This document shows positions 38,000 through 49,560 of a stretch of 64,000 nt of DNA, in pieces. The DNA is taken from positions 95,001 to 159,000 of the forward strand of contig JABMCL010000970.1 in the NCBI GenBank assembly GCA_018857735.1, read 5' to 3'. The DNA is from Alviniconcha marisindica. Lineage: Eukaryota > Mollusca > Gastropoda > Provannidae. Under the pieces are notes generated by a model, which made no database searches, had not been told where the DNA came from, and saw nothing but the letters and a program-made list of their open reading frames with translations. The translations under genes were made by a program, and so were the position numbers. Within the stretch, counting starts at the first letter, position 1; each line of letters starts with the position of its first letter.

Positions 38000-38509
38000 A
38001 CCCCGCGCCGTTGTCTCATTAAAGTGTCACAAAACGGCAAAACAATATCAACTGTTTATCTTGGGGGGGGACAACGCGACTGTGGCGATGGCTGGACACA
38101 GTCTGGCGGAGACGGGAAAAAAGGTGGAGGCAAGAGTAAGTGAGATACAAGAACGAAGACGAGCGGCCGGACACTGAGCGGCAGGGAATCAGAAACGGGT
38201 GTACAATTAAATAGTCCCAGTAATCCACCGAGGACTGAGAAGATGGGGAATAAAAAGCGAGCATCACACAAAATAATGTGGAGGACATAATATGAAAGCG
38301 GACAGACATCCTGATAACACAAAAGCAGACAGAGAAGAACGTGCGGAAATTGGGTAATCAGACGATGACAGACGAAAGGGGAATACGACCGAGATAAGAA
38401 CGAAGACTGACTCGAGTTCTTCGAGCAGCTGCGGCACATCACCTATGCATACTGTTTTGGATACACTCCGGCAACTATCGTACAGGTGCAGCTGCCTGGA
38501 TGCTTTACA

Positions 38510-38706
38510 GAGCGAGAGAGGGAGAGAGGGAGAGAGCGAGAGAGAGAGTCACACGTACCAGTATCATTAACTGCACTGGGTTGCTGGTGTGAAGAACACA
38601 ACAAAATGACAAATCAAGACAGCCGGCATATAAAGATTAAAAAGAGAGCGGGTGGGGCAAAGACTGAACGGAACAAAAGCATGGAAACGTGAAACACACA
38701 CACACA

Positions 38707-38750
<44 letters not shown>

Positions 38751-38759
38751 ACGCACGCA

Positions 38760-38850
<91 letters not shown>
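38510..38850 (+). repeat. (GA)n and (AC)n(GCAC)n(AC)n arrays
   Basis: Interrupted GA 38510-38548; (AC)n from 38694 with a GCAC core (38752-38780), then pure AC to 38850. 38549-38693 is unique. Confidence 0.94.
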
Positions 38851-38851
<1 letters not shown>

Positions 38852-39302
38852 TACATGTATACATACACGCCACCCTCAAGATTGTCCGTCAGTGCCTTTC
38901 CAACAACAAAACAAAAGCAGATCACGATTCTGTTACCCTTATTTCACATCGTCGTGTAATTTACCTATTCAATCTGGAATATAATCGTGTATTACCCAAT
39001 ACTGAATATAAAGACACAGATCCCCAGGTCACGTAGGAAGTACCAAACTCATTTTCCTTACAGACTAGTCGGGGTACAATGTAGCAATATTTAACCATTT
39101 GCCGACGTCGTTCCCATATGTGGCCGCTGCCTAAAAGTTCTTCCAAACTACTGGCCCACAGCCTGACCCTATCGCCATCAAACAAACACTGCTATACCCT
39201 ACAGCTTCCACCGTTATAAACGGATTATTAAACAAAACTGCTACGTCTGCATTTCTGTGCGCATCACAAGTGGGGGGAAACCTCAAACAGGGCCGAATAA
39301 TT

Positions 39303-39488
39303 ATGGCGGCAAAGAATGCCTCTTCCTCTACTGGGAAAATAGTCACAGTCATCACTTTGATTTTTCTGCTACTATTATGCGGTGCCGTTTTCTATATCAC
39401 CGGTCGTAAGGCTTTCTCCTATGAAACGGTGGACGTGTGGTTTTTAATGTGCTGCAACGATCTTAGCGCGTGCTGCGGCACACGATAG
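39303..39488 (+). CDS. Possible small single-pass membrane ORF
   Basis: ATG in fair context; 61 residues with one hydrophobic segment of about 20 residues (I-V-T-V-I-T-L-I-F-L-L-L-L-C-G-A-V-F) followed by a Cys-rich end. It lies in the cadherin intron on the opposite strand. No family recognised; chance is likely. Confidence 0.12.
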   Translation: MAAKNASSSTGKIVTVITLIFLLLLCGAVFYITGRKAFSYETVDVWFLMCCNDLSACCGTR

Positions 39489-39574
39489 TGAAAAAGGCAC
39501 TGACAAGCTTTGCACAGGTGTTTACTCGGAAGAAGTGAAATGAAAACTCCAGTCCCTTATTCACCCTATCTCGA

Positions 39575-39654
39575 ACAGGAGTCTGACCCGCGTTTTATAA
39601 TAGCTGCTTTCAGTAGATTACCAGCGCACGCGTTAACCACTGAACAATGGCCCC
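39575..39654 (-). repeat. tRNA-derived fragment (SINE head-like)
   Basis: Read on the minus strand it has a box A-like TTCAGTGGTTAACGCG and, about 45 bp on, a box B-like CGGGTCAGACTCC. Arms do not fold as an intact tRNA, so it is a decayed tRNA-derived sequence rather than a gene. Confidence 0.5.
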
Positions 39655-39718
39655 TGCCTTTGACTCCATACCTAGGTCACTTAAAGGGCTACACATGTTT
39701 AAAGGTGGAGTCATAGTT

Positions 39719-39888
39719 CAGGTGCTGTGTGAAAGTCGAGGTGGCCGTCCTGGGCTGTCCGTCCTAACGAGCCTTCTGGTTTCCGTGAACGTAAAGCTAT
39801 ATTGAACCATTCTTCGGCATTGGTCTCAGCTTGTCCCTAATATGTCAACCGACATCCGAGGACATTAAGCAACACTACCTACCTACCT
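39719..39888 (+). repeat. Dispersed repeat C, with (TACC)n end
   Basis: GCTGTGTGAAAGTCGAGGTG, GCCGTCCTGGGCT, then GAACGTAAAGCTATATTGAAC; it matches 43486-43575 in reverse complement. Further 3' is GAGGACATTAAGCAACAC with TACC repeats, a retroposon-like terminus related to the SINE tails. Confidence 0.7.
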
Positions 39889-41556
39889 AAAGGTGGAGTT
39901 AATTTGTCTCCGAAGCGGTATTGGCGGGGCCCGCTATTCCAGGGGGTGGAGGACGAGAGACACTATACCTAACGCTACGTGTCACAAACACAGGTGACCT
40001 CTTAACCTCCCGAACATCTGCCACCATTCGTGATGACTGATACATGAGACTGCCATCAGCACGCGCGACCAGACTAGACTGCAGCATCTCGGCATTAAAA
40101 ACGACAGCAGGCATTCGGCGTCGAGGTAAAACACTACAATGAAGACTACCGAAACCGGCGTCTTCTCGAAGGAGTCAACAATGGCCGTGGTCCGCACAAG
40201 CAACAATAGAATGAGTACGGTCTCTGGTACAACCACAACATTTTAGTTTTTGTATTATAGGCCTTGTAAAAAGAGAGAAAACCACGTTCGGCGACAAACT
40301 AATGCACCAGACTACAGTCTTGGGTTCCATGGTCTGCGCTGTTCAGCCTCGTGACTGAGTGCCAATGATGACTCGAGATCAATGCACAGTCTTGATGGAA
40401 AGAATACGTGTCTGTTAATGATACGTCCAGCTTTAAAAAAAAAAAATCTACCTTTTGCAACTCATTCCATTTCCAATCAAAAAATCCACATCGGTTACAT
40501 TCCGGTTTCCCATGAAGTGTTTACAGTAATTCAAAGCATCCTAAAAATATATATTCAAAAAAGGGGGGTGTCTCCAACAGTAACTCTAGAGAGCACATCA
40601 AGGGAGACCGTCCATATGCCTAAAAGAATTAATCAAGGAACGTCACATAATTTCCTCTGGCAAAGATACAGCCATGCCGATCGCTTGATTTATGTGATGG
40701 CAGAAACTGATCGTGTCATCCTTAGCCACCAACAGAACGCGGGAACTCCATCCGTGAGCTGATAGGGGGTCAACCTGATCCCAAAATCTGACATGTGATT
40801 CCAACTCACATGGACAGAATTCATTTATTCTAATCAACTGTAATAATTAAAACGGCCACGTTCAGTAATTATAAAACGACTCCAGTTGCATAAAACCGGT
40901 TAATGATGAAGGACTGGTGTTCCGATTTTTTTAAACGTGCGATACAATCTTCAAAAAGAGTCAAATGAAAATATACCGTCTAAAATAAATCGGCAAAATG
41001 CACGCCAACATGAATAAAAAGGAGCCAAAAAGCAGAAAGAAATCAAGTGCACTGAACAGCACGCACTCAGAAATAATCCATAAGGAGTAGTCTACAGATG
41101 GGTGGACCTTGATGAATGGTTCATGGCACGGAATTGTAAAGAAGTGACTTTTACCCATGTCCCTCGAAAAATGTATCTTCAAAGTGAGAACGTGTGGTCT
41201 TTGGTGCATGAGGTAGGACTTTTATCAGGGCTTCCACTGTCATAGGGTACAGGAGTGAAAGAAAGCAACAGCCACTTCCAAAAACCATTAGCAACAACGC
41301 TTGTCCATTACAAAAGTCCATTAGTGACAGGAGACACTTTTCCATCAGCGCAATTAAAATCAAAGTGTCGTTTGTGCCATTTTTACTAGAGTCATAAGCC
41401 CCACAGTTTCTGTGACATTAAAACTGATTCTGATTCTGAATGTGAAAATACTGGAGTCCCTATTTGCATACGCCTTTGTTTCTCACTCCGGTCTCTTGAG
41501 TGACCAACTGCTTTCCGGCAATGGGTGAATGACACTGGACAGGGATAATGGGAGGA

Positions 41557-41560
<4 letters not shown>

Positions 41561-41622
<62 letters not shown>

Positions 41623-41633
41623 ACAGGCAGGCA

Positions 41634-41726
<93 letters not shown>
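41561..41726 (+). repeat. (ACAG)n(GCAG)n(AC)n array
   Basis: ACAG units, seven GCAG units, then AC with one ACC slip. About 130 bp downstream (gene sense) of a cadherin donor. Confidence 0.95.
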
Positions 41727-41731
<5 letters not shown>

Positions 41732-41860
41732 AGACCTAAAGAGAGACGTTCGTTGACAATGTCAAAAGGATGTCGATACAAAAAGATCAGACCAGAAGTT
41801 TGGCGGGATGGGGTGTGGGGGTTAATTAAGCGAAAGCGATAGTTGGTATTATCCACTGAC

Positions 41861-42062
41861 CTGAATCAATATCGGTGGCGCTGACGTTGATGACAGTGGT
41901 GCCGACCTTGACGTTCTCGTAGATCATCTGGCTGTAGGATGCAGGGTCGAACTCGGGCTGATTGTCGTTGACGTCCAACACGTTCATGTAAACCACCGTC
42001 ACGCTCGACCGGGGGGGGCTGCCGCCGTCATGTGCCAACACTTTCAGTGTGTACAGCTGACG
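41861..42062 (-). CDS. Cadherin exon 4 of those visible (EC2 end, EC3 start)
   Basis: Residues 128 to the first base of codon 195. It carries A-H-D-G-G-S-P-P (137-144), the EC linker D-V-N-D-N-Q-P-E-F (157-165), EC3 Y-E-N (175-177) and A-T-D-I-D-S-G (189-195). Acceptor CTGTTTCAG at 42071-42063, phase 0. Donor TCAG|GTCAGT splits the glycine codon (phase 1). A potential N-glycosylation sequon is N186-V-S. A tandem pair of SINE tails lies about 110 bp upstream of the acceptor, in the 4.7-kb intron. Confidence 0.95.
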
Positions 42063-42170
42063 CTGAAACAGGAAAGCACCCGTAGTTTTGTTGTAGCTGC
42101 GCATGATTTTCTTGTTCCCTCTTATTTGGTTGCATCCTAGCTTACACATGACGCTATAGTAATACATCTG

Positions 42171-42313
42171 TAGGTATTCGCTCTCCCTGATATACCCGGA
42201 CTGGTTCACTGGGCGTAAAACACCACGTTACTTACTTACTTACTTACGTAGGTATTCCCCCTTAGGTGACTATGCGGCTGACAGGACTATAAAATCTAAG
42301 AACTAACTAACTA
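42171..42313 (+). mobile_element. Tandem dimer of SINE tails (A then B)
   Basis: Two homologous units of about 75 bp follow each other. Each starts near GTAGGTATTC. Unit 1 (42174-42246) carries the type A core CCCTGATATACCCGG with GGGCGTAAAACACC and a (CTTA)n end. Unit 2 (42248-42313) carries the type B core AGGTGACTATGCGGCTGACA with a (CTAA)n end. The pairing shows that A and B tails descend from one unit. It lies in the intron about 110 bp upstream of a cadherin acceptor, antisense to the gene. Confidence 0.75.
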
Positions 42314-43389
42314 CATGTAAACACACTCATACCGTGATAAATGACTGTGATAAATGACTATTTATTATTCTACCAAACAAAAACAAAAGAAAACACGCAA
42401 AATGGTATTTCATCATCTTTTAGAAAGCTGTCACGCCCAAAGAGCCTCATCGTAATAGTTACTGTGCTGTTGTTATTGTTAGGCTTCAAAATATTATCAT
42501 CAGACAGAAATAAAACACAGGATGGGGAGACGGACGTGGGTAGGGGAAGCGGGGGAAGAGCCCCATGTCTCTGATGGACCAGAGGATTGAATATTTCATA
42601 AGTTCGTGCCTTCCGAAATAAATTATTTCTCTCCGGTTGCCTGTTCTGGGGAGTCGTAAAGTCACCAATTCCCAGAAAGCTGTCTCTACCAAAGTGCCTC
42701 ATGAACTTTCCCTCCCCTGTTTCTCTCCTCCACCACCGCCTCCCATCACTCCGCCCCCCACCCCCCACCCCCCACAGGCCCTCTTCCTTCAAGTCCCCAA
42801 CCAGCCTAAAACGCAAGCCACGAGTGACGGAAGGAGGGAGTTACGTCAGGCGACGACCGCCTTGTTTAAACTGGCATTTCATCATTGATTAGCCGCAGCC
42901 AAGCTGAAGAAACCTCATTTCGCAGCTTCCAACAATGCCCAGCTCCCCGCCTCGCACCCTTCATTAGGCTAACAGCGTTAGGGGACTCCCACTAACCTCC
43001 GCGCCATTTAGAAAAGAAAACTTCAGAAACGCAGACCCATAAATTTCTACATCACCCCCCCTCCCCCGCCCACCCCACCTCATCCCACCTCCGAGCTCGC
43101 TTTTCCTCTCCTCCCATTTCTTCTTACTGATAAACATCTTCCTGATTTTAAACTCAGTTTCCAGTCTCCAGCAGGCAGATCGAAGCAGCGGAATTCCCGA
43201 TGCATGCATGGAATCCCCTTAGGAGTCAAATTTGATTTAGTGCTAATTGTTTTGCAAAAAAGGATGTCTTTAACTTGATCAAGGGGGGCGAGTGTTTTAT
43301 GGCTGCGTCTTTTCTTGCAGTCCCGAGGGCTGATTGGTGAGAGGAGGAGCTCCGTGGGGCGCTGTCTCAACATACAATTTTCCTCCAGG

Positions 43390-43465
43390 GGGCGAGGTGG
43401 CCGAGCGGGTGCGCTCCACGGAGGAGAGACGATCGTCATTGTCCGCGAGAGGGTTTGCGGCTCTT
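43390..43465 (+). repeat. Possible tRNA-like fragment
   Basis: GAGGTGGCCGAGCGGGTGCG resembles a Leu/Ser tRNA D-arm (box A). A weak box B-like GAGGGTTTGCGGCTC follows. Stems do not close well. Confidence 0.3.
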
Positions 43466-43485
43466 ACTGTGCATGCCCAAGTTCA

Positions 43486-43575
43486 ATGCTGCTTTACGTC
43501 CACAAAGACCATAAGGTCTATAAAGGACGGAGAGCCCAGGACGGCCACCTCGACTTTCACACAGCTCCTGAGCTC
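43486..43575 (-). repeat. Dispersed repeat C, minus copy
   Basis: Reverse complement carries GCTGTGTGAAAGTCGAGGTG, GCCGTCCTGGGCTCTCCGTC, GACCTTATGGTCTTTGTGGA and CGTAAAGCAGCATTGAAC, in the same order as at 39719-39815. Confidence 0.7.
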
Positions 43576-43844
43576 TTATTACTATGCATGCCAGGTTGAA
43601 AGGTTATCAGTATTTACGATGAACTCGAGTGTCCCACCACAAACGTAAAGGGGAGAGGGGGAGCAGCTGTGCAAGACGGACAAAGTTCTTACGAGTCCCG
43701 TTGTCTTCGTGCGTAATGCGTGACTGTCTTGCCCGTTCTCATTCGTTGTGTACGTTTTGCAGTTAGAAGTTTTCTTGATTATCGTTTTCACCCGACATAC
43801 ACTTGTGCGAGTGATTTGTCCAGGCTTATTTCAGTATGCATTAA

Positions 43845-43915
43845 AAAAAATGATTATGATTATTGTGATGCTTTACGTCTACAGAAACCATACACAGTTT
43901 ATTAGGGACGGGGGG
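43845..43915 (-). repeat. Dispersed repeat C, 3' fragment with (ATAATC)n end
   Basis: Reverse complement reads GTCCCTAATAAACTG, TATGGTTTCTGTAGACGTAA, AGCATCACAATAATCATAAT. It shares the GACGTAAAGC box with the other two copies and ends in a simple repeat, the usual signature of a retroposon 3' end. Confidence 0.6.
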
Positions 43916-45301
43916 CGGAGGGAGGGGGGGTCGGGTCCGACCCGTAAGGACCAAAGAGACCTTCTCAGCCATCGCCAGAACAATAAATGTTAAGGAAGTG
44001 TGGACCACGCCAGAGCGAAGCAGCTTGTGTACTCTGCAACTTGTTCTTTCCTTTCAACAGCTGTGCAGAAAAAAAGTCACAGAGTCCGAGAAACCAGTAG
44101 TTGGAACCTAAAGTAAAAGACAATGTCCAGCTCACTTTGAGAGCACACCGCCACCTCCCTCTTCAGATCGCTCCTGGCCTCTGTGCGTGAAAGGTCTGGC
44201 GCGGGTTTCAAATACCCAGACTGTCCCTTGGGTGATCTAGTGACCGGGACGTCGTGCACGCCGCAAGGGCCCATTCGTTTCTTTTTTTAAAGTCCAACAC
44301 TTCTTAATTGTCCCGCATACGAATGACCAATCAGCTTGTCTGGATCTGGAGTTTATGGCGGTATCCATCGTAAATCTTGATATCTGTTCACACTTTGTCT
44401 CGTTGCGTGGTTTGGTAGATCAACGATAGTTCCAGTCGTAAAGATAATTCTTTTTCTGCAGTTTTGTTGATCTGGTTTTGCTCTGTTTTTGTAGCTGTTG
44501 CTCTTTTCATTGTCACACCGATGCATTTATACGAACGTGTGACAGACTTGGCTGGATGTGAACGTCTTGTTAGTGTTAAGTCTGGCCGTCTGATGGTTGC
44601 AACATGTAAATCTCCCCTTCGCAATTGGATGCTGGGCCATTTTGCTTGCTGTAAAAAGTAACCATTTTTCAAACAGTTTTTTTTGCTTCTTTTACATGTA
44701 CATGAAATGCATAGTCGTTCTGTCGAGACTTGGTATTCATGTCATCATAGGTACAAGCTGAGATTTTGATTTCTGAAAGCTCAGAACTGATACCAGGGAC
44801 TCGTAAGCAACCAAAACGAAGCGGGGGGGGGGGGGTAGCGAAAACTAAGTGGGATGCAAAGTCTGAGAACTAGCATTGTGAAAATAACTGCAAATATTAT
44901 ATCAGGATAGCACCGTGGACGCAGAAAATGTTCCCTCTGTCAACAATCCAAAGCTGGCACTAAAGGTTCTTTCTTCTGCGAAATTCTCTCCTTGTAGTTT
45001 CTGACATCCCGGTTCACACAGCTTCACTTTTCCCAACCCTCTTGCAACACAGAGTGACGCGTGACATGGTGACTCTGCTTTGACAGTAAATGCAAATGTA
45101 AACCGATGTTCAGTTGTTTCTCTTCACTCAAAGTCACAAAGATGTTCTTTTATTTCTTCGCCATAATCAGAAGCCAGGGCAGCTCAATTTCGTTACCGAC
45201 CCTTGATAAAAACTTCCGTTCCATCATTGTGACCCTGTCTCTTCTTTTCGGTATAAACGTGACGCGCTAAAACTAACTCCTTCCCCTGCCCCTTCCACCC
45301 C

Positions 45302-45385
45302 TCCCCCCCCCTCCTCCATGCCATCCCTCTTGTCCCCCCCCCCCCCCCCCCCCCCACGCCCCTCCCCCCCTCCCCTCCCCCCACA
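45302..45385 (+). repeat. C-rich tract
   Basis: Includes runs of 19 and 9 C; strongly pyrimidine-biased. Confidence 0.85.
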
Positions 45386-45538
45386 CGTCCCTCCCGGTGG
45401 GCCACTTTAATGGCCTGGGACACAAATCTAACGAACAGACACAACCAAAACAATTGATTTTTAGGAGCCCTTGAGTTGGTCCCCCGGTGAAATATCAATT
45501 TAAGATGATTTCAGTATTAGATCCCACCCGGCTCTCCC

Positions 45539-45590
45539 TCACAGTAACTCCTGATGAGTTACGATCGTAGCGAAGCCTTGTGCATTGTGA
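45539..45590 (+). ncRNA. Weak hammerhead-like motif
   Basis: An exact CTGATGA (45551-45557) is followed by a 5-bp stem GTTAC/GTAGC with a GATC loop, then GAAG instead of GAAA. TCACA (45539-45543) can pair with TGTGA (45586-45590). Helix III is not evident, so this may be chance. Confidence 0.2.
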
Positions 45591-45702
45591 TTAAAAAAAG
45601 AAACGATTTCTAGAGATGAAATACTTTGCTCAGTCCGGAACAGCGACTGTAAAAGGATCGAGAGGGGCTGGAATGGGGCTTCTTTCTTTCTTTCTTTTTT
45701 CT

Positions 45703-45728
45703 CTCCCCCCCCCCCCCCCCCCCCCCCA
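45703..45728 (+). repeat. Poly-C tract
   Basis: CTCTC followed by about 22 C. Confidence 0.88.
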
Positions 45729-46426
45729 CCTCTCCCTCTCTTTCTCTCTCTCTCCCTCCTCGATTGTTCAAGAGAAGAAAGATCGAGCAGAAAGACTAAG
45801 TGCAAAGGAGAGTGCTATTGAGCCGGTACGGATAAAGAATGTGTGCAAATGGAGAAGAAGAAAAAAGTAAAAGCGATCTTGTGGAGAAAATGCAAAAAGG
45901 AAGGGAGACGGCAAACCCATGAAGGAGGCAGGAGCTGTGAGAAGATTGAAATAATGCGCCATGACATGCAGAAGTAAATTTTCGCCCAATCTTCGACGTC
46001 GTGTCCAAACCGGATTGAATTTAGGCGATAGCTGAGATTGTTGCTCGAACATCCTCGCTTCCCTGCAGGCTAACCCGCGCTGACAATTATTAAGTTACAG
46101 CCCCGCAATATTTTGTAATGAAATCAAATGTGAAGAAGACGTTATTGGCTTAATATCGCATTCCCGTTCAAAATGGCACACTTGGTCGCCCGGCTTTCTT
46201 GAGTTCAGAATTTCTTGGGTTTTTTCTTCTGTTGAGGTAAAGAGGGCAGCGAAAGGCTAACGTGGCAAATCGATTGTCAGAACTGCACGGCTTGGTCAAG
46301 GCCAGAATAGCGGAACGCTTAACTGGTTTATGAAAGTAAATACATAACTCTGTGAAGCACACCAATGTGACTATGCCTGTATAAAACTGACAAAGGAATA
46401 TTCAAACGCTTACTAACCTATAGTAA

Positions 46427-46429
<3 letters not shown>

Positions 46430-46496
<67 letters not shown>
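46430..46496 (+). repeat. (CT)n array
   Basis: Pure CT. Confidence 0.97.
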
Positions 46497-46499
<3 letters not shown>

Positions 46500-46785
46500 G
46501 GCTGTTAAACAATGCAGTTGTATTAAATGGAACAGGTAGTGTATTTTATTGAAAATGCATGCATTTGGATTTTTTAACATTTTCAAACTTAAATATTCTC
46601 ACGCAACCACACAGACATGGTCAACAGGCCAGCTACAGTCGAAGCTGCCGACGAAAGTGATAGATAAATAGATAGACGCTTAAAATAGGAGATGCTGAAG
46701 AGAATCAAGGACGTCAAGAATCTGGAATATCACTAAGAAGTCTACATCCAGACTAGTAAGCAAGGCGGTAAAAGAGGACACTGAC

Positions 46786-46962
46786 CAGCTCATAGTCGAG
46801 ACTGCCGATGAGAGTGAAGGTGCCCAGGACAGAGTCCAGCTGGAAGAGGTCAGTGCCCCACGTGGACAGCAAGTCATACGTCACGCGCGCGTTCTCTCCC
46901 ACGTCAGCGTCCAGTGCCGTCACTCGCGCTACCGTGGCCCCAATGTCCGCGTCCTCCTGTAC
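46786..46962 (-). CDS. Cadherin exon 3 of those visible (body of EC2)
   Basis: Residues 69-127, exactly 59 codons, phase 0 at both ends. It begins V-Q-E-D (the EC N-terminal calcium position, usually P-E), has D-A-D (86-88), and ends S-L-D-Y-E-L (122-127), the LDxE motif. Acceptor GGCACAG|GTACAG; donor CTG|GTCAGT. Because both ends are phase 0, skipping this exon would keep the frame but destroy EC2. The fused junction L-D-Y-E-L-R-Q-L-Y-T-L-K-V with the next exon reads as a normal cadherin strand. Confidence 0.94.
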
Positions 46963-47283
46963 CTGTGCCACAGGAAAGGGGGAAAATGACTAGTGTTGGA
47001 ATCACAAGCCAACAATTCCAGCACATTTCATAACCATCAGTAGCAGTAAGTAAACTGCATTTTAACCCTGCTGATCACCACAAAAACATAATCGTCTTCT
47101 TTATCACCACCGTCATCATCGTCAGCATGAATCATAATCAGCATTACCAACATCATGAATATTATTACGATTATAACACCACTCATTTTTATCATCATGA
47201 TCATCACTATCACCGCCATCAAATTAGTAAGTAATGTCAACAGCAACATAATCGTTATTGTTGCCGGAAACCATTGCTGCTAC

Positions 47284-47450
47284 CTCGAAGGAGTAGAAGG
47301 ACTGAGTGAAGACGGGACTGTTGTCGTTGTAGTCGCTGATGGTGATGGTGACGCTAGCAGACGTCGTGTGGATGCCGTCGTTGGCCGTTACAACCAGCGT
47401 GTACTTGTCCTCTTTCTCTCGGTCCAGTGGTACGGTGGCCACAATGGTGC
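47284..47450 (-). CDS. Cadherin exon 2 of those visible (EC1 end, EC2 start)
   Basis: Residues 13-68 of the joined product. It carries LDRE (21-24), the A-N-D-G loop (35-38), and the EC-terminal linker D-Y-N-D-N-S-P-V-F (52-60), which binds calcium between repeats, then the first strand of EC2 (T-Q-S-F-Y-S-F-E). Acceptor ATGCAG at 47456-47451 in phase 1; donor GAG|GTAGCA after a complete codon. Translation through the donor continues open for a while, so the border was set by the next exon, which restores the standard continuation F-E-V-Q-E-D. Confidence 0.93.
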
Positions 47451-48154
47451 CTGCATGGAGAAAAAGCGGTTTGGTTTGAATCTCAACAATTCAAAGCTTC
47501 GGTTTACTCTTTAACAATATCCAAACACATTTATTCAAGATCAAAAAACAGACATTGATTTTTATTCTTTGACAGCTGGATGTTTATATACAGGTAGAAA
47601 TGTTGAAGAAGAAAAAAGAGAAGAAAAAACCCTGAAACTTTCAACCCATACTGTGTCCTTCAAGGCAAAATTGCTCCTGAAATGTTAAAGGTACTTTGGT
47701 ATTCTGACTTTTCTTTCTTTCTTTTCTTCATCACATTACATTGCAGACCAATGAACTGGGTATCACATCACATTTCAGATCAATAGGGGGTTCCATGCTG
47801 AGCTCCAAGCCTTGCCTCTTTCTTCACAAGCCTTCGATTTGACACACGATGGATTGAGTCTGATTCAACACTCAAATGTTTGTCATTTGCCTAGTTTGAT
47901 TACAGCAGCTATACACCAATGTACATGCGCCATTATGCATCTTGAAAACTGTTCGGAATCGCCCAGTCGTTAGCTCCTTTGCTATGCTTCAAAGTTTGTG
48001 AGGCAAACATGACTTTGTTGTTTTGTAATCAGTAATCACTGCCTCGTCGTCGTAATCGTCATTACCAGTACCACCACTACAACCAGACTACTATAATCAC
48101 ACACAGAACATCACCCCAAAAATACGCGAGCGCGACAATACGCCCGCCAGTACA

Positions 48155-48244
<90 letters not shown>

Positions 48245-48330
48245 CGACGCACGCACGCACCACCACGCACACACACACGCACCACAAAACACCACGCACA
48301 CCACACACACACCACACCACACCACACACT
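48155..48330 (+). repeat. (AC)n(GCAC)n array beside a cadherin donor
   Basis: AC to 48204, GCAC units to 48262, then ACC-interrupted AC reaching the donor of the 37-bp exon. Confidence 0.94.
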
Positions 48331-48333
48331 CAC

Positions 48334-48370
48334 CATCATTCTGGATGTCAAACTTGTGGCTGCCGTCCCC
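48334..48370 (-). CDS. Cadherin exon 1 of those visible (37-bp micro-exon, EC1 strand)
   Basis: Encodes GDGSHKFDIQND plus the first base of a glycine codon. It ends in a strong donor (G|GTGAGT) and joins in phase to the next exon, giving the usual EC order: strand ending F-D-I, then G-T-I, then LDRE. The donor is certain in context. The acceptor is less so: I chose the CTTCAG at 48376-48371, preceded by a C-rich tract. The frame stays open upstream (reading S-R-T-A-P-P-Q-N-L-Q), but that does not look like cadherin, which favours the short exon. The (GT)-rich array begins just after the donor. The upstream exon should end in phase 0 and is not recognisable in 48371-64000. Confidence 0.6.
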
Positions 48371-48607
48371 CTGAAGGTTTTGAGGGGGGGCTGTACGACT
48401 CTGCCACAGGTCGTGTTGTCCCGGGTTTTTGGGTAGACTCGACCAGGGAAAAGGGGGGTCGTGTGCCCTTTGATGCCCCGGGTACCCTGCCCGTTGTAAA
48501 ACACGAAGAAAGAAAAAGCGGGGTGGAGTGTCATTGAGTCTCGCCTACCGTGTACAAACGTTGAAAGATAAAAAGGTTGGTCAGTTGTTTGTTCTGTTGT
48601 GTATGTT

Positions 48608-48686
48608 GAGTGTGTGTGTGTGTGTGTGTGTTGTGTGTTGTGTGTGTGTTGTGTTGTGTGGTGTGTGTGTGTGTGTGTGTGTGTGT
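48608..48686 (+). repeat. (GT)n array, interrupted
   Basis: GT with several GTTG slips; a G/T-rich stretch continues to about 48960. Confidence 0.93.
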
Positions 48687-49396
48687 TTTGTTGTTGATTT
48701 TTTTTGGTGAGTTTCTTGGTTGTTTGTTTGTTTTGTTGTTGTTTTCTTGTTCTTGTTGTTTTCTGTTTGGTTTGTGTTTTTGGAATGGTTTCTTCTTCAT
48801 TTTTTTCTTCTTTTCTTTTTTGGGGAGGTGGTGGGGCGTGTTTGTCGTTGTTCTGTGTGGACCTTGGGTTTCTTTATTGTTTGTTTTTCGTTTTTCTTTC
48901 CGGATGGGCTGGACGTTGATGTTTTGTTGGGTTTTTCTGTTCTGTGATTAGGGTTTTTAACCTCTACGAGTATATATATACTTGTCCTCTTTGACAACTA
49001 TATATGCCCCATGACAACTATATATATATATATATATATATAGTCTTTTGAGTCAACGAGTCTGTGAACAACATCTGGGGATGTAAACGCGCGCACGGGG
49101 CACTGCTCTAGGCGGAGTGCTGTCGATAATTTGTTCGTTCCTTCGTTAGACTTTTGTTTAACGGATTGAAACATAAAGTTGCGGAGTGCACACGTTATTC
49201 TGCACTTGCGAGTTACCCACAACCTTAATATCTATTGTTCTGGTGGTGGTCGGTCACGTTTTTGGAGTGCAGGAAAACAACTGGAGGGAGCAAACTTAGG
49301 TATAGGTACCCGACCCCTCCCCCCAGCCACACTTCCTCCATCCCTAATAAACCGTTAGAGGTTTCTGTGAACGATTAGCCCCATGACAACTAGAGC

Positions 49397-49486
49397 TCCC
49401 TTGCCCCCCCCCCCCCCCCTCCCCCCTGCCCCCTCCCCCCACTACCCGCCCTCTTTCGTGCATGGACCGGTAGCCTTCACGATAAA

Positions 49487-49558
<72 letters not shown>
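49397..49558 (+). repeat. C-rich tract and (CT)n array
   Basis: C runs 49397-49440, then (CT)n 49489-49558. Confidence 0.94.

Positions 49559-49560
<2 letters not shown>

Larger units (their letters stand above)
42063..46785 (-). other. 4.7-kb cadherin intron
   Basis: Phase 0 intron. It contains the tandem SINE-tail dimer (42171-42313), copies of a third dispersed repeat (43486-43575, 43845-43915), a tRNA-like stretch near 43390, C-rich tracts (45302-45385, 45703-45728), a weak hammerhead-like core (45539-45590) and a (CT)n array (46430-46496). Nothing coding is recognised. Confidence 0.75.
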
